Shown in pieces: positions 18,019-27,508 of a DNA stretch of 64,000 nucleotides. Positions within the stretch are counted from its first letter, which is position 1. The number at the start of each line of letters is the position of its first letter. The notes under the pieces were generated by a model, which saw only the letters and a program-made list of their open reading frames with translations, did no database searches and was not told the DNA's origin. The stretch is from the NCBI GenBank assembly GCA_963755335.1, contig CAVWJW010000008.1, forward strand, positions 806,001-870,000. Direction: 5' to 3'. The position numbers were made by a program, and so were the translations under genes. This DNA is from UBA10649 sp963755335 (GTDB lineage: Bacteria; Actinomycetota; Actinomycetes; S36-B12).

Positions 18019-18408
18019 TCAGGCTGTCGTCCCCGGCAGGTAGAACTCCAGGGCGATCCCGTCAGGGTCGCGGAAGTTGATGTGCTTGCCAAAGGGCGAG
18101 TCGATCACGCCGGAGTTCGTGATCCCGAGCTCCGCCATCTTCGCCAAGCACTCGTCCAGCTCTTCGACCGAGAGGCAGACGAATGCCAGATGATCGAGCC
18201 CAACGCGCTTCTCGTCGAACATCCCCGGCATGACGTTCGCGTCCTGGCGCAGGTCGAGGGCCTGGCCGTCCGGTGTCATGTAGATCTCCATCGGCGGGTC
18301 GGCGAACTCCGCCACCTTCTGGAAGCCGAACAGGTCGGAGTACCAAGGGCCGCTCTTGCCGATATCGGACACGCTGAGGGCCACATGCTGGATCCGCATC
18401 TGAGGCAT
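18019..18408 (-). CDS. VOC/glyoxalase-family protein
   Basis: A 129-residue vicinal-oxygen-chelate protein with two paired beta-alpha-beta3 modules. It starts MRIQHVALSVSDIGKSGPWY with the metal-type histidine, has a central GLDHLAFVC, and ends with FRDPDGIALEFYLPG carrying the glutamate of the last strand. The ATG at 18408 follows GGAGGAAACC, a strong site. VOC proteins include glyoxalases, dioxygenases and antibiotic-binding proteins; the substrate is unknown. It is convergent with the small secreted protein and divergent from the amino-sugar operon. Confidence 0.83.
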   Translation of the reverse strand: MPQMRIQHVALSVSDIGKSGPWYSDLFGFQKVAEFADPPMEIYMTPDGQALDLRQDANVMPGMFDEKRVGLDHLAFVCLSVEELDECLAKMAELGITNSGVIDSPFGKHINFRDPDGIALEFYLPGTTA

Positions 18409-18577
18409 GGTTTCCTCCGTTTCAGCCCGCGCGGGAGGTTCCCCCGTGGCTGATTTCGACGGTACGCCGGAGCCGCGGGGGAGTCGCGACGGTGCGGTCC
18501 GCGGCCGGAAATGGACATACAGAGTTCGGGCGTCGCGGGCGATACGATCCCACGATCGTCGTCGTGCAGGAGGGCCC

Positions 18578-19897
18578 GTGTCCGATCGGCCGTTGACCGT
18601 CCTCTTCATGCCCGAGTCCGCCTACGGCCCGACCAACCAATGCGTGGGTATCGGCAAGGTGCTCCTCGAGCGGGGCCACCGTGTCGTGTTCGCCGCCGAG
18701 GCCTCGTGGAACGGGAAGCTTGCTCCGCTGGGGTTCGAGGAGGACCTCGTCGACCTCGCGCCGCCCGAGGAACCGGCGGAAGGCCAGGAACTGGACGCCG
18801 GCAACTTCTGGAAGGAGTACATCCGGGAGATCGCGCCGGTCCTTCAGAAGGGGACGATCGAGCAGCTCGAGGGCTTCATGCAGCCGACGTGGCAGGCGCT
18901 GATCCACGGCTCCATGTACTGCGAGCCGCAGGTCAGACAAATCATCGCCCGTGTGCGGCCGGACGTCATCGTCGAGGACAACGTCATCGCCTTCCCGGCC
19001 CTCGTGACAGCGGATGCGCCCTTCGTCCGCATCGTGTCGTGCAACCCGCTGGAGGTGAAGGGGCCCGATGTGGCGCCTGCCTATTCCGGGCTGCCGGCCG
19101 ACGAGCGCTCGCAGTGGGACGAGTTCCGCCAGGAGCATGACCGCACCCACCGGGAGATGTGGCAGGCGTTCAACGCGTGGGTGGTCGACCAGGGCGCCCC
19201 ACCGCTGCCTGAGCTCGAGTTCATCCATGCCAGCACCGTCGCCAATCTGTACGTGTTCCCCGAGGAGGCGGACTACCTCGACCGGCGCCCCCTGGATGCC
19301 ACCTGGCACCGGATGGACTCGAGTGTCCGAGAGACCGACGACGACTACGCACTCCCGGATGTCCTTCGCAACCGACCTGCGGGCAGGGCGCTCATCTACT
19401 TCTCCTTGGGATCACTGGGGGGCGCGGACGTCGACCTGATGCGCCGGATCATCGACGTCCTGGCGCGGACTCCGCACTTCTTCATCGTGAGCATGGGTCC
19501 GCAGGCGGCAGAGATCGAACTCCCGTCCAACATGGTCGGCGCCGAGTTCCTCCCGCAGACGACGATCATTCCCCAGGTCGACCTTGTCATCACCCACGGT
19601 GGAAACAACACGACCACCGAGGCCCTGCACTTCGGCAAGCCGATGATCCTTCTGCCACTGTTCTGGGACCAGCATGACAATGCCCAGCGCATGGACGAAC
19701 TGGGCTTCGGCGTGCGCCTGCCCACCTACACGTTCACCGCGGAGCAGATGCACGCGGCGCTCGACACGCTGCTCGACGACGCCCCGCTGCGGATGCGCCT
19801 CGCGGAGCAGGGGCAGCGGATCCGGGCGCGCGACGGGTTGCGGCACGGTGCTGACGTGATCGAGTCCGTCGGGCGGGCACATGCGGGGCGCTCGTGA
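18578..19897 (+). CDS. GT1 (MGT/UGT-like) glycosyltransferase
   Basis: A 439-residue GT-B glycosyltransferase of the macrolide-glycosyltransferase type. The C-terminal donor domain shows LIYFSLGSLGG (about residue 273), FLPQTTIIPQVDLVITHGG and NNTTTEALHFGKPMILLP followed by WDQHDNAQRM, the nucleotide-sugar-binding signature. The N-terminal acceptor domain begins TVLFMPESAYGPTNQCVG. The GTG at 18578 has AGGAGG just upstream and begins VSDRPL. The open frame extends further upstream but into the VOC promoter region. It is the first gene of a five-gene operon and its stop overlaps the kinase GTG as GTGA. Such enzymes glycosylate small molecules. Confidence 0.87.
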   Translation: MSDRPLTVLFMPESAYGPTNQCVGIGKVLLERGHRVVFAAEASWNGKLAPLGFEEDLVDLAPPEEPAEGQELDAGNFWKEYIREIAPVLQKGTIEQLEGFMQPTWQALIHGSMYCEPQVRQIIARVRPDVIVEDNVIAFPALVTADAPFVRIVSCNPLEVKGPDVAPAYSGLPADERSQWDEFRQEHDRTHREMWQAFNAWVVDQGAPPLPELEFIHASTVANLYVFPEEADYLDRRPLDATWHRMDSSVRETDDDYALPDVLRNRPAGRALIYFSLGSLGGADVDLMRRIIDVLARTPHFFIVSMGPQAAEIELPSNMVGAEFLPQTTIIPQVDLVITHGGNNTTTEALHFGKPMILLPLFWDQHDNAQRMDELGFGVRLPTYTFTAEQMHAALDTLLDDAPLRMRLAEQGQRIRARDGLRHGADVIESVGRAHAGRS

Positions 19898-21192
19898 GCG
19901 ATCTCGCTCTGCTGCTCGCCCAAGCGCAGCCCGCTGACCTCCTGCCGACACGACGGACGGATGAGGCAGGTCGGGTACTGCTGCCGTGGTCGTTGGTCGC
20001 GGCCGTCGGCCTCCGTCCGAGCAGTGGGGCGGACTCGGAATTGCTTCTGCTGGTCGTCGAGGACGCCCGCGGCGAGCGCTTCGGGGTGCCAGCAGTCGTC
20101 GAAGCCGGCCGCCTGCGCCGCGCTGGGGCAGGCGACGGCGCGGCCGAGGTCCTTGTCTCACGACTCGCAGCGGGCGAACCGATGCAAGGCCTGCGCGTGG
20201 AGGTGTTCGGTGACTTCGAGGCGCCGACAGGCGAGAGCGCCTTCGACGTGGACCAGACGAACGATCTCGTCGCGGTGGGGGAGCGTGCGGTGGTCAAGTG
20301 GTACCTGCATCCCACCGACGATCAACAGCCCGCACCCCTGCGGATGGCGACTCTTGCGCGCGCCGGATTCGAGGGCACGCCACGGACCTGGGCGATCATC
20401 GGACTCGATGGCCCGCAGGCAGGAGCCCTCGTGGCGACGGTCGTCGAATACCTGCCCGATACCGAGGATGGCTGGGACTGGGCGGTTGACAGTGTCCGGA
20501 CGATGGCGCGGGGCGGCGGTGGTGACGATCAAGCCTGGGTACGCGACGTGGCCGCCCTCATCGGCCGGATGCACGTCGCACTCGCGTCGTCGGGAACGGA
20601 GGAGGCCTCGCCCGAACTGCTCGCCGCCTGGTTGGCCACCGCCGCCGACGAGCTGGCCCGCTACCAGGACCGCGTGGGCGACGAAGCGTACCTGGCTGCG
20701 CGGGGGCGGCTCGGCATTATCGCGGAGTGCGTCGGCACGCCCTTGCTCGATGCGCACGGCGACCTCCACATCGGGCAGATCCTTCGAACGAAGGACGCGA
20801 CCCGCTACTTCGTCGTGGACTTCGACGGCAACCCGACGCTCCCGGCAGCCGAGCGCACCGCCCGGCAGCCGGCGGCTCGCGACGTCGCAGGCATGCTCGC
20901 TTCGCTCGACCACGTCGGTCGCGTGGTCCTTCAGCGCACGGATGATCTCGACAACGAGCAGCGTCAGCGGGTCCTCGACTGGATCGAGGACGCCCAGGTG
21001 ACCTTCCTGGACGCGTATCACGTGACCCTTGCGGAGGCGGGGTGCGTCGACCTGCTCGACGATCGTCTTGTGCTGCCCTTCCACGTTCAGCAGGAGTTCC
21101 GGGAGTACGCCTACGCCGAGCGCTACCTGCCGCATTGGAGGTACGTTCCAGATGCCGCCCTGCCCGCCCTACTGAAGCGAGGTCACGCGTGA
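19894..21192 (+). CDS. Glucosamine-kinase/maltokinase-family sugar kinase
   Basis: A 432-residue protein-kinase-fold sugar kinase. The N-terminal cap (about residues 1-100) is of the mycobacterial maltokinase type. The ATP lobe includes the lysine in RAVVKWYLHP (about 134). The catalytic loop is DAHGDLHIGQIL (about 287), followed by the metal-binding aspartate in FVVDFDGNP (about 310). Actinobacterial relatives include a glucosamine-specific kinase that makes glucosamine 6-phosphate. The neighbouring SIS and glutamine-synthetase-like genes favour glucosamine over maltose. It overlaps the upstream GT1 and downstream GS-like genes by GTGA, so translation is coupled. Substrate is inferred. Confidence 0.8.
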   Translation: MSDLALLLAQAQPADLLPTRRTDEAGRVLLPWSLVAAVGLRPSSGADSELLLLVVEDARGERFGVPAVVEAGRLRRAGAGDGAAEVLVSRLAAGEPMQGLRVEVFGDFEAPTGESAFDVDQTNDLVAVGERAVVKWYLHPTDDQQPAPLRMATLARAGFEGTPRTWAIIGLDGPQAGALVATVVEYLPDTEDGWDWAVDSVRTMARGGGGDDQAWVRDVAALIGRMHVALASSGTEEASPELLAAWLATAADELARYQDRVGDEAYLAARGRLGIIAECVGTPLLDAHGDLHIGQILRTKDATRYFVVDFDGNPTLPAAERTARQPAARDVAGMLASLDHVGRVVLQRTDDLDNEQRQRVLDWIEDAQVTFLDAYHVTLAEAGCVDLLDDRLVLPFHVQQEFREYAYAERYLPHWRYVPDAALPALLKRGHA

Positions 21193-22481
21193 ATGCGACG
21201 GTCCGGCTCGAAGTCGCCGACTACGACCTCGGCCTTCGTGGCAAGCTCGAAAGAGCAGATAAGGCGGCCCCCGGCAAGCGGCTGTCGTTCTGCACCATCG
21301 TGTACGGGCTTTCGCTCAAGGACGAGGTCACCGACACGCCCCTCGGCTCCGCCGCGAACGGCTATCCGGACGCCTTCGCAATTCCGGACGAGGGCACGCG
21401 GGTCGACCTCCCCTGGCGAACCGATCAGCAGGCCGTGATCGCCGACATGGTCCATGCCGACGGCAGTCCCGTGCTGGAATGCCCGCGTTACCAGGTACGT
21501 CGACTGACTGCTCTATACGACGATCTCTCCCTGTCGCCGGTCTTTGGCTACGAGTACGAGGTCAACGTGACCCACGACGACGGCGGACCGCTCGACGGGC
21601 GTCCCCTTGGTCGGACCATCAACGGATACAGCCTGACGCGCCTGGCGGAGTCTGAACGGCTTGCCGATGTGTTCTGCGGCCGGATGGAGGCGATCGGGAT
21701 CGCCGTGGAGATGTTCCACAGCGAGATCGGCCCAGGCTTCTTCGAATTCGCCCTGTCGCCGGCAGCCGCGCTGGTGGCAGCGGATGGGGCCGCGCGGGCC
21801 AGGCAGGCGTTCCGCGAGGTCGCGGCCGAGCACGGGCTGCGCGCCACCTTCATGGCCAAGCGCTACAGCGCGGAGTCCGGATCCGGTGGGCACGTCCACC
21901 AGAGTCTGCGCCGGGATGGGCGCAACATCATGTCCGACGGATTGCGGTCCCTCTCGGAGGTGGGGCGGCACTATCTCGGCGGCATCCTTGCGACGATGGC
22001 GGACTTCAGCGCTCTGTACAACCCGTTCGTCAACTCCTACAAGCGACTCGATCCGAGGCTGTTCGTTGCCACCCGGGCGACCTGGGGCGGCGACAACCGC
22101 AACGCGGCATGCCGGGCGATCCTCAACGTCCAGGACGAGGCCGCACGAATCGAGTGCCGACGCCCGGGTGCCGATGCAAGTCCCTATGTCGTCGCTGCGG
22201 CGCTACTCGCCGGCGGGCTGCACGGCCTGCGCAACACGGTGGACCCCGGGCCGCCGATCGCGCCCGGCGACGATCTGGCGACTGCGGGAACGGCTCTGCC
22301 CACCGATCTCGACGAGGCCATCGCATGCCTGGCAACGTCCGACCTCGCGCGTGACCTACTCCAGGACGCCTTCGTGACCTGCTTCCTCGCAACGCGGCGG
22401 GCCGAGCAGGCCGCGTTCGACAACTGGTGGCGCAGCACGGTCAGCGAGTGGGAACTCGCTCGATATCCCGACCACATCTAG
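21189..22481 (+). CDS. Glutamine-synthetase-like gamma-glutamyl ligase
   Basis: A 430-residue protein with the glutamine-synthetase fold. Catalytic-domain elements are MFHSEIGPGFFEFALSP (about residues 177-193), ATFMAKRYSAESGSGGHVHQ (about 222-241, with the ATP/glutamate-site histidine) and NSYKRLDPRLF with the late NRNAACRAI. The GTG start overlaps the kinase stop. True GlnA enzymes are longer and end differently, so this is more likely a GlnA-like ligase that joins glutamate to an amine. Its place between a predicted glucosamine kinase and an SIS protein suggests an amino-sugar substrate. That reading is inference. Confidence 0.83.
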   Translation: MNATVRLEVADYDLGLRGKLERADKAAPGKRLSFCTIVYGLSLKDEVTDTPLGSAANGYPDAFAIPDEGTRVDLPWRTDQQAVIADMVHADGSPVLECPRYQVRRLTALYDDLSLSPVFGYEYEVNVTHDDGGPLDGRPLGRTINGYSLTRLAESERLADVFCGRMEAIGIAVEMFHSEIGPGFFEFALSPAAALVAADGAARARQAFREVAAEHGLRATFMAKRYSAESGSGGHVHQSLRRDGRNIMSDGLRSLSEVGRHYLGGILATMADFSALYNPFVNSYKRLDPRLFVATRATWGGDNRNAACRAILNVQDEAARIECRRPGADASPYVVAAALLAGGLHGLRNTVDPGPPIAPGDDLATAGTALPTDLDEAIACLATSDLARDLLQDAFVTCFLATRRAEQAAFDNWWRSTVSEWELARYPDHI

Positions 22482-22512
22482 GCCGGGTCGACATGAGAAC
22501 GCGAGTGCAGAG

Positions 22513-23493
22513 ATGAACCCCGAGCGCTACCTGAAGGACCTCGAGCGAAAGCCCGAGACGCTGTCCGCCCTGGCGCGCAGCATCCAGCTGTCGAATCCTT
22601 GGGCAGACTCCGGCATCGACGCAGCCAGCCACGTGGTGCTCCTCGGCATGGGCTCCTCGCACTACGCCAATCTCGTATCGGCGGCTCGCCTGCGCTCGGC
22701 CGGAGTGGATGCCGTAGCGGAGCTCGCGAGCAGTGACCTCCTGCCGCGCCCGCGTCCGGGCACGGTCATCGTCGCGGTCTCCGCGAGCGGCGGGTCAGCC
22801 GAGACCCTGGCCGCCGTGGAGGGGTACCGAGGGATCGCACGCGTTGTCGGCCTCACCAATGTCCCCGGATCGACGCTCGAGAGCCTGTGCGATGCGGTCG
22901 TTCCGATGGAGGCCGGCGTCGAGGAGGGCGGCGTGGCCTGCCGCAGCTTCCAGCACACCCTCGCCCTCCATCTGGTGCTGGAGGAGCTTCTCGTCGGTGC
23001 GACGGTTTCCGAGTCGTCGGCTCACGACAGCATCATGCGCGCCGCCGAGGCGTCTGCTGACCTGATGGAGCGGCGGGGCGAGTGGCTCGACGTCGTGAGC
23101 GCTGCGACTCTCGGCCCGGACGGGACCGCCTTCGTCGCCCCGAATCGACGACTGAGCTCGGCGCTGCAGGGGGCACTCATGCTTCGCGAGGGTCCTCGAC
23201 GACCCGCAGTCGGCTGCGAGACAGGCGATTGGAGCCACGTCGACGTGTACCTCACCAAGACGACCGACTATCGACTGGTGCTGTTCGAGGGCAGCCGTTG
23301 GCAGCCGGAACTCCTGTCCTGGGTGGAGCAGAGAGGCTCGTTACTGGTGAGCGTCGGTGGCGCGGTGGACGGTGCCCGAGAAGTCCTGCGCTACCGGCAT
23401 GACGGCCACGATGATGTGCGCCTGCTGGCCGAGGTGCTGGTCCCGGAGCTGGTGGCGGCGAAGTCGTGGAACGATCTGTCCTCGAGAGGGTGA
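22513..23493 (+). CDS. SIS-domain sugar isomerase/deaminase-like protein
   Basis: A 326-residue protein with two SIS domains like the isomerase half of GlmS or AgaS. HVVLLGMGSSHYANLVSAAR (about residues 39-58) and TVIVAVSASGGSAETLAAV (about 81-99) are the phosphosugar-binding loops. The glutamine amidotransferase domain of GlmS is absent. It probably handles a phosphorylated amino or keto sugar, such as glucosamine 6-phosphate made by the kinase two genes upstream. It lies 31 bases after the GS-like stop and 6 bases before MOSC, so it is in the same operon. Confidence 0.83.
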   Translation: MNPERYLKDLERKPETLSALARSIQLSNPWADSGIDAASHVVLLGMGSSHYANLVSAARLRSAGVDAVAELASSDLLPRPRPGTVIVAVSASGGSAETLAAVEGYRGIARVVGLTNVPGSTLESLCDAVVPMEAGVEEGGVACRSFQHTLALHLVLEELLVGATVSESSAHDSIMRAAEASADLMERRGEWLDVVSAATLGPDGTAFVAPNRRLSSALQGALMLREGPRRPAVGCETGDWSHVDVYLTKTTDYRLVLFEGSRWQPELLSWVEQRGSLLVSVGGAVDGAREVLRYRHDGHDDVRLLAEVLVPELVAAKSWNDLSSRG

Positions 23494-23499
23494 TCCGCC

Positions 23500-24282
23500 A
23501 TGCATGTGAGTCGACTGTCGATCACGCCCGTCAAGGGCCTGGAGCTGCACCATCCTGAATCCGTCGAGATCACCGGCTCCGGGGCGGCGGGTGATCGGCT
23601 GTTCTACCTTGTCGACGACTCCGACAGGTTGTTCTCGGTGGCAAAGACCGGATCGCTGTTCACGCTTCGCGCCGACGTCGATGTGAGCGGCGACATGCTT
23701 CGCATCAGCGAGAACGGCGTGGTCGTCGCTGACGGACCGGTCGTCCTCGGCGACCCGCACCGGGCGAACTTCTTCGGCTTCCGGACCGTCGAGGGGCGAC
23801 TGGCCGATGGCCCGTGGAACGCCCTGTTCTCCGAGCGCGCTGGGCGACGTCTGCGCCTGGTCAAGGCCACGGCGCCCAACGGGGGCGTCGACGTCGAGCC
23901 CTTGACCCTCCTCGGCGATGCCTCGACCGCCGAGCTCGCCAGGTCCGCGGGCGTTGATCGAGTCGACTCGCGACGGTTCCGGATGCTTATCGAGTTCGAC
24001 GGCGCGACACCTCACGAGGAGGACTCGTGGCTGGGCCGCTGGCTGCGCATCGGCGACACCGTCGTCGAGGTGGGCGGACCGGTCCAGCGCTGTGCGGGCA
24101 CCACCCGGCACCCGGTCAGCGGTGACGTCGACCTGCGGACCCTCGCTCTCATCGGCGACTACCGCGGCCGACAGGACTCGATCTTCGGCCGAGGCTTCAA
24201 CTTCGGCGTCTACGCACGCACCGTCGTTCCCGGCAGGATCGACGTCGGCGACGAGCTGGTGCTCGACGCCGGCTATGGCTGA
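23500..24282 (+). CDS. MOSC-domain protein
   Basis: A 260-residue protein with the MOSC N-terminal beta barrel (VSRLSITPVKGLELHHPESV) and a MOSC core. The conserved cysteine lies in GGPVQRCAGTTRHP (about residue 206), with GRGFNFGVYARTV near the end. MOSC domains, as in molybdenum cofactor sulfurases and mARC/YiiM proteins, bind molybdenum cofactor or carry sulfur. As the last gene of the amino-sugar operon it could perform a reduction or sulfur transfer on the product. Xanthine dehydrogenase, the other Mo enzyme in this window, is too far away to imply a link. A GAGAGGGTGATCC site precedes the ATG. Confidence 0.85.
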   Translation: MHVSRLSITPVKGLELHHPESVEITGSGAAGDRLFYLVDDSDRLFSVAKTGSLFTLRADVDVSGDMLRISENGVVVADGPVVLGDPHRANFFGFRTVEGRLADGPWNALFSERAGRRLRLVKATAPNGGVDVEPLTLLGDASTAELARSAGVDRVDSRRFRMLIEFDGATPHEEDSWLGRWLRIGDTVVEVGGPVQRCAGTTRHPVSGDVDLRTLALIGDYRGRQDSIFGRGFNFGVYARTVVPGRIDVGDELVLDAGYG

Positions 24283-24959
24283 CGCCGACGGATGACCTTG
24301 GGCCTCACTGACGCGGGTATCCCCGTCACCTGGGCGATCTCGCGCATGCTCGACTCGATGTGCCGATCGACCGCGTTGGTGGACTCGAGCTCCCGGTCAT
24401 GGCCGTCCTTGACGCGGAACAGCCGGATCTGGAGGCTGCCGAGGGCCCGGCTGCTGAGGTCACGCGAGGGCACGCGTACATCGAAGCCGTACGACGCGAG
24501 CTCCCGGACGTTGTGGCCCACGAGTTCGCCCTGCTTTCCCGGCGGCGCGAACGAGCGCATGACGCCGAGGTCGGGAAGCGCGGCGGCGTGCAGCCTTCGA
24601 CCGTCCAGGTTGACCTCATAGGCGTACTGCCCCGGGAAGAACTTCGTCGGTGGGAGCGTGCCCTGCACGACGTGGCTGTCGACGACCTTGAGGCTGCCGT
24701 CCGTCTCCACCCGCACGCGGAATCGCACGTAGGAGTCCACCTCCCGCGAACGCCGAGCGACCTGATCGGGTCGCTGGTCCTTGGCCCTGCCTCCGCCCGT
24801 AGCCGCCTTCTTCGACGCATCGACGGTGGGCTTGCGGACCGTCTTCCCGCGGATGGCGCGCTTCGACGTCGAGCGGGAGGTCTTGCTGGGCCCGGATCCC
24901 TTGACCGGTGCCACCTCGGCGTCGACGTCGGGCTTGGCGGGAAGTGAGCGCTCAGGCAT
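24273..24959 (-). CDS. Hypothetical basic-tailed protein next to M64 peptidase
   Basis: A 228-residue protein with two parts. The first 75 residues are low-complexity and rich in Lys/Arg/Ser/Ala (TSRSTSKRAIRGKTVRKP), like a histone-type tail. The rest, from about YVRFRVRVETDGSLKVVDSH, is a compact beta-rich domain with conserved-looking blocks GQYAYEVNLDGRRLHAAALP and RSFAPPGK. No signal peptide. It has a good AGGAG site and lies 12 bases downstream of the M64 peptidase gene, so the two are almost certainly co-expressed. I do not recognise the family. The last bases overlap the MOSC gene end on the other strand. Confidence 0.65.
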   Translation of the reverse strand: MPERSLPAKPDVDAEVAPVKGSGPSKTSRSTSKRAIRGKTVRKPTVDASKKAATGGGRAKDQRPDQVARRSREVDSYVRFRVRVETDGSLKVVDSHVVQGTLPPTKFFPGQYAYEVNLDGRRLHAAALPDLGVMRSFAPPGKQGELVGHNVRELASYGFDVRVPSRDLSSRALGSLQIRLFRVKDGHDRELESTNAVDRHIESSMREIAQVTGIPASVRPKVIRRRQP

Positions 24960-24971
24960 CGTCAGCTCCTC

Positions 24972-27061
24972 TCACCAGTTCCGGCCATAACGATAGTTGT
25001 GGATGTACTTGTAGTAGATCCTCGTCTGGGTCAGGCCACTCCGCGCGCGGATGATCCCGAACCAGTCGCGGTTGTGCACGAACAGGTCGGGCTGACCTCG
25101 GTAGGGCAGCCGCGGTCGCGCGCCGCCCAGGTTCGCCAGCTCGAAGGTGTCGTTGGGCCCGAGGTTCCACTCGCCGACCCAGTCGCCGGCGTAGTCGGCG
25201 ACGAGCGTTGACCCGTTGGTGAGCAGCCGGCCCAGGTACTCCTCGGACCAGTCCTGGTAGTTGTATCCGAAGAGGTCGGTCTTGCCGTCGCCCGTGATGT
25301 CCGCGGCCCAGAACATGTCGTGACGAGCCATGCCGCCCCAGCCCGGCACGTCGCCGTCGTAGCGGTTGACGTAGGCGAGGCCACTTCCCGTCGAGCGGAA
25401 CATCCCCAGGTAGGGCATCGACCAGTCGTCGCCGTTGAAGATGTACAGATCGTCGCGGTTGTCAGCGTCGAAGTCGCCGACGATCAGCTTGTCGCGCGGG
25501 CGAGTCCGCCCCAGCCGGGGATGTCGCCGTCGTACCGGGCGCTCATCGAGTAGTTGGTGCCGGTGGACCTGAACATCCCGACATAGGACATCGACCAGTC
25601 GTCGCCGTTGAAGATGTACAGGTCATCGGAGCCGTTGCCGGAGAAGTCGCCGACGAACAACTGGTCATGCCGGGCGAGTCCGCCCCAGCCGGGGATGTCG
25701 CCGTCGAACCGTCGGACCAGGGTGAATCCCGTGCCGGTGCTCCGGAGCATGGCGACGTAGGTCATGGACCAGTCGTCGCCGTTGAACACGAGGAGGTCCT
25801 TCTTGCCGTCGCCGTTGAAGTCGGCGACGTAGAACCTGTCGTTGCGGGCCAATCCACCCCAGCCCGGGATGTCGCCGTCGTAGCGCGCGATGAGCCGAAG
25901 GCCCCCGGCGCCGTCGTCGACGAGCAGTCCGAGGTAGGGCATCACCCAGTCGACGCCGTTGAACACCACGACCTCGTCCTTGCCGTCGCCGTTGAAGTCC
26001 GCGACGAAGAACTGGTCATTCGGCTTGAACTGCCAGGACCCGGGCACGCGCTCGACGTGGCTGGTCAGGAAGTCCGGCTGGGCGCCCGAGGCGCGATAGA
26101 TCTGGATGGAGTTGTCGCTGTGGATGAGGACGTCACTTCGACCGTCTCCGCTGAAGTCGCCCGCGTGGCAGTTGCCGAAGTGGTGGCCGCTTGCGTCATG
26201 CCAGGCGTTCTTGAGCGACGTGTAGCAGACAGGGCAGTAGGGCGGCGAGTTCCCGTTCATGCGGCAGTTCTCGACCGGGCGGTACACCCCGCGATTGTTC
26301 GTGCCGCCGCCCTCGAAGAGGCCGACATCCTGGCTGGAGTCCCACCCTGCTGGCCGGGTGCCCTGGTTGTAGTTGGCCGCTGAGCCCACTCCAGTCGGCA
26401 CGGGGGTCGTCGGGCTGATGAACCGCCCCCACTTCGTCGTCGCGCGGTTGGTGTTTATCGTCAGGTTGACCACGCCCGGCTCTCCGGCGCTGTACGTCCC
26501 GGCGACGCTGTACTCGTCCGCGAAGCCGCCCACGCCGTGCCCGAGCTCGTGCGCGATCGTGTCCCAGCCGACGCCCATCGGGACGTGGGCTCGCCCGCCG
26601 CCGCCGCACCCACCGAACGCCGGGTTGTTCAGGACGATGAGGACGAAGTCATAGTCCGGGACCCACTTCTTCAGCGCCGCCTGGATGCGTGCCTCGGTGT
26701 GCGATCCGTACTCGAGCCAGCAATGCGCCCAGGAGCCGCTGAAGATCATGTCGAGGGCGGTGTTGTGGTTGACCCGGGACTGGACCGTGTCGTCGGACGA
26801 GTCGTCAGGGGTGCCGTGCTCGTCGTAGGTCACCGTGCTGACACCGGAGTCGACGGACTCCAGGTTGACGCGCCAGATGTTCCAGGCAGAGGCGTCCTCG
26901 AGGTAGTAGTCGTGGCCGAACACGCCGTCGATGACGGTGTTCTGCACCCAGGTGTTGTAGGCGCCCTGGTCTGCGGCGGTGAAACCGTCGCCGAGGATGG
27001 CGAGGTTGAGCTTGGTCCCGACCGGTCCTGCGGCGCGAAGCTGGGTGACGCTGTCTGCCAT
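24972..27061 (-). CDS. M64-family zinc peptidase with FG-GAP repeats, frameshifted
   Basis: The N-terminal M64 (IgA-peptidase-like) domain starts at once with LRAAGPVGTKLNLAILGDGF and has the zinc motif HELGHGVGGFADEY (H171, E172, H175). From about residue 300 come seven or so VCBS/FG-GAP blade repeats with calcium loops such as DFSGDGRSD, DFNGDGKKD and DITGDGKTD and the repeated YDGDIPGWGGLAR. One missing base near 25493-25500 breaks the frame at GGLARA; the next frame continues DKLIVGDFDADNRDD to the stop at 24972. Corrected length is about 696 residues. No signal peptide precedes the peptidase core, although the repeats look extracellular. A GGGGAGG site supports the ATG at 27061. Confidence 0.82.
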
Positions 27062-27211
27062 GTCCGGCCTCCCCTCGTCTGCGCGTCATGCTAGGGCGGT
27101 ATGCCGGAAATCAGCAATAGGCGAAGTTTGCGAAACTGATGCACGGCTGCGAGTGGGATCGAGCAGGCGCGCATGGTTTGCTGGTCGCCTGTTGGACGAG
27201 AAGGGAACCCC

Positions 27212-27508
27212 ATGGCCGTATGGGTCGGCGCACTGTGGCTCGGCGCGGGGGTGGTGATGGCCGCGATCGGATGGCTCGGCGGCGATGGCCGACTGAAGGG
27301 CGATCGCTGGGGTGGCAGCCGGTGGCTGGCGGGAGGCGGCGGACTCGTGGCTGCGATCGGAGCACTGATGATGATCTTCGGACCTGATGACGCAACCAGT
27401 CAGGTGATCTCGATCGTGCTCGGCATCTTCATGATCGCCACCGTGATCGGCGCGTACGCCGTGGGTGACCGGCTCGCCAAGCGAGCTACGCAGCCAGGAA
27501 GTCGTTGA
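27212..27508 (+). CDS. Small three-helix membrane protein
   Basis: A 98-residue protein (MAVWVGALWLGAGVVMAAIG) with three hydrophobic segments at about residues 3-22, 36-55 and 65-85, and a short basic C-terminal tail (GDRLAKRATQPGSR). An AGAAGGGAACCCC site precedes the ATG. No family is recognised. It converges on the alpha/beta hydrolase and the two coding ends overlap by 23 bases. Confidence 0.55.
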   Translation: MAVWVGALWLGAGVVMAAIGWLGGDGRLKGDRWGGSRWLAGGGGLVAAIGALMMIFGPDDATSQVISIVLGIFMIATVIGAYAVGDRLAKRATQPGSR

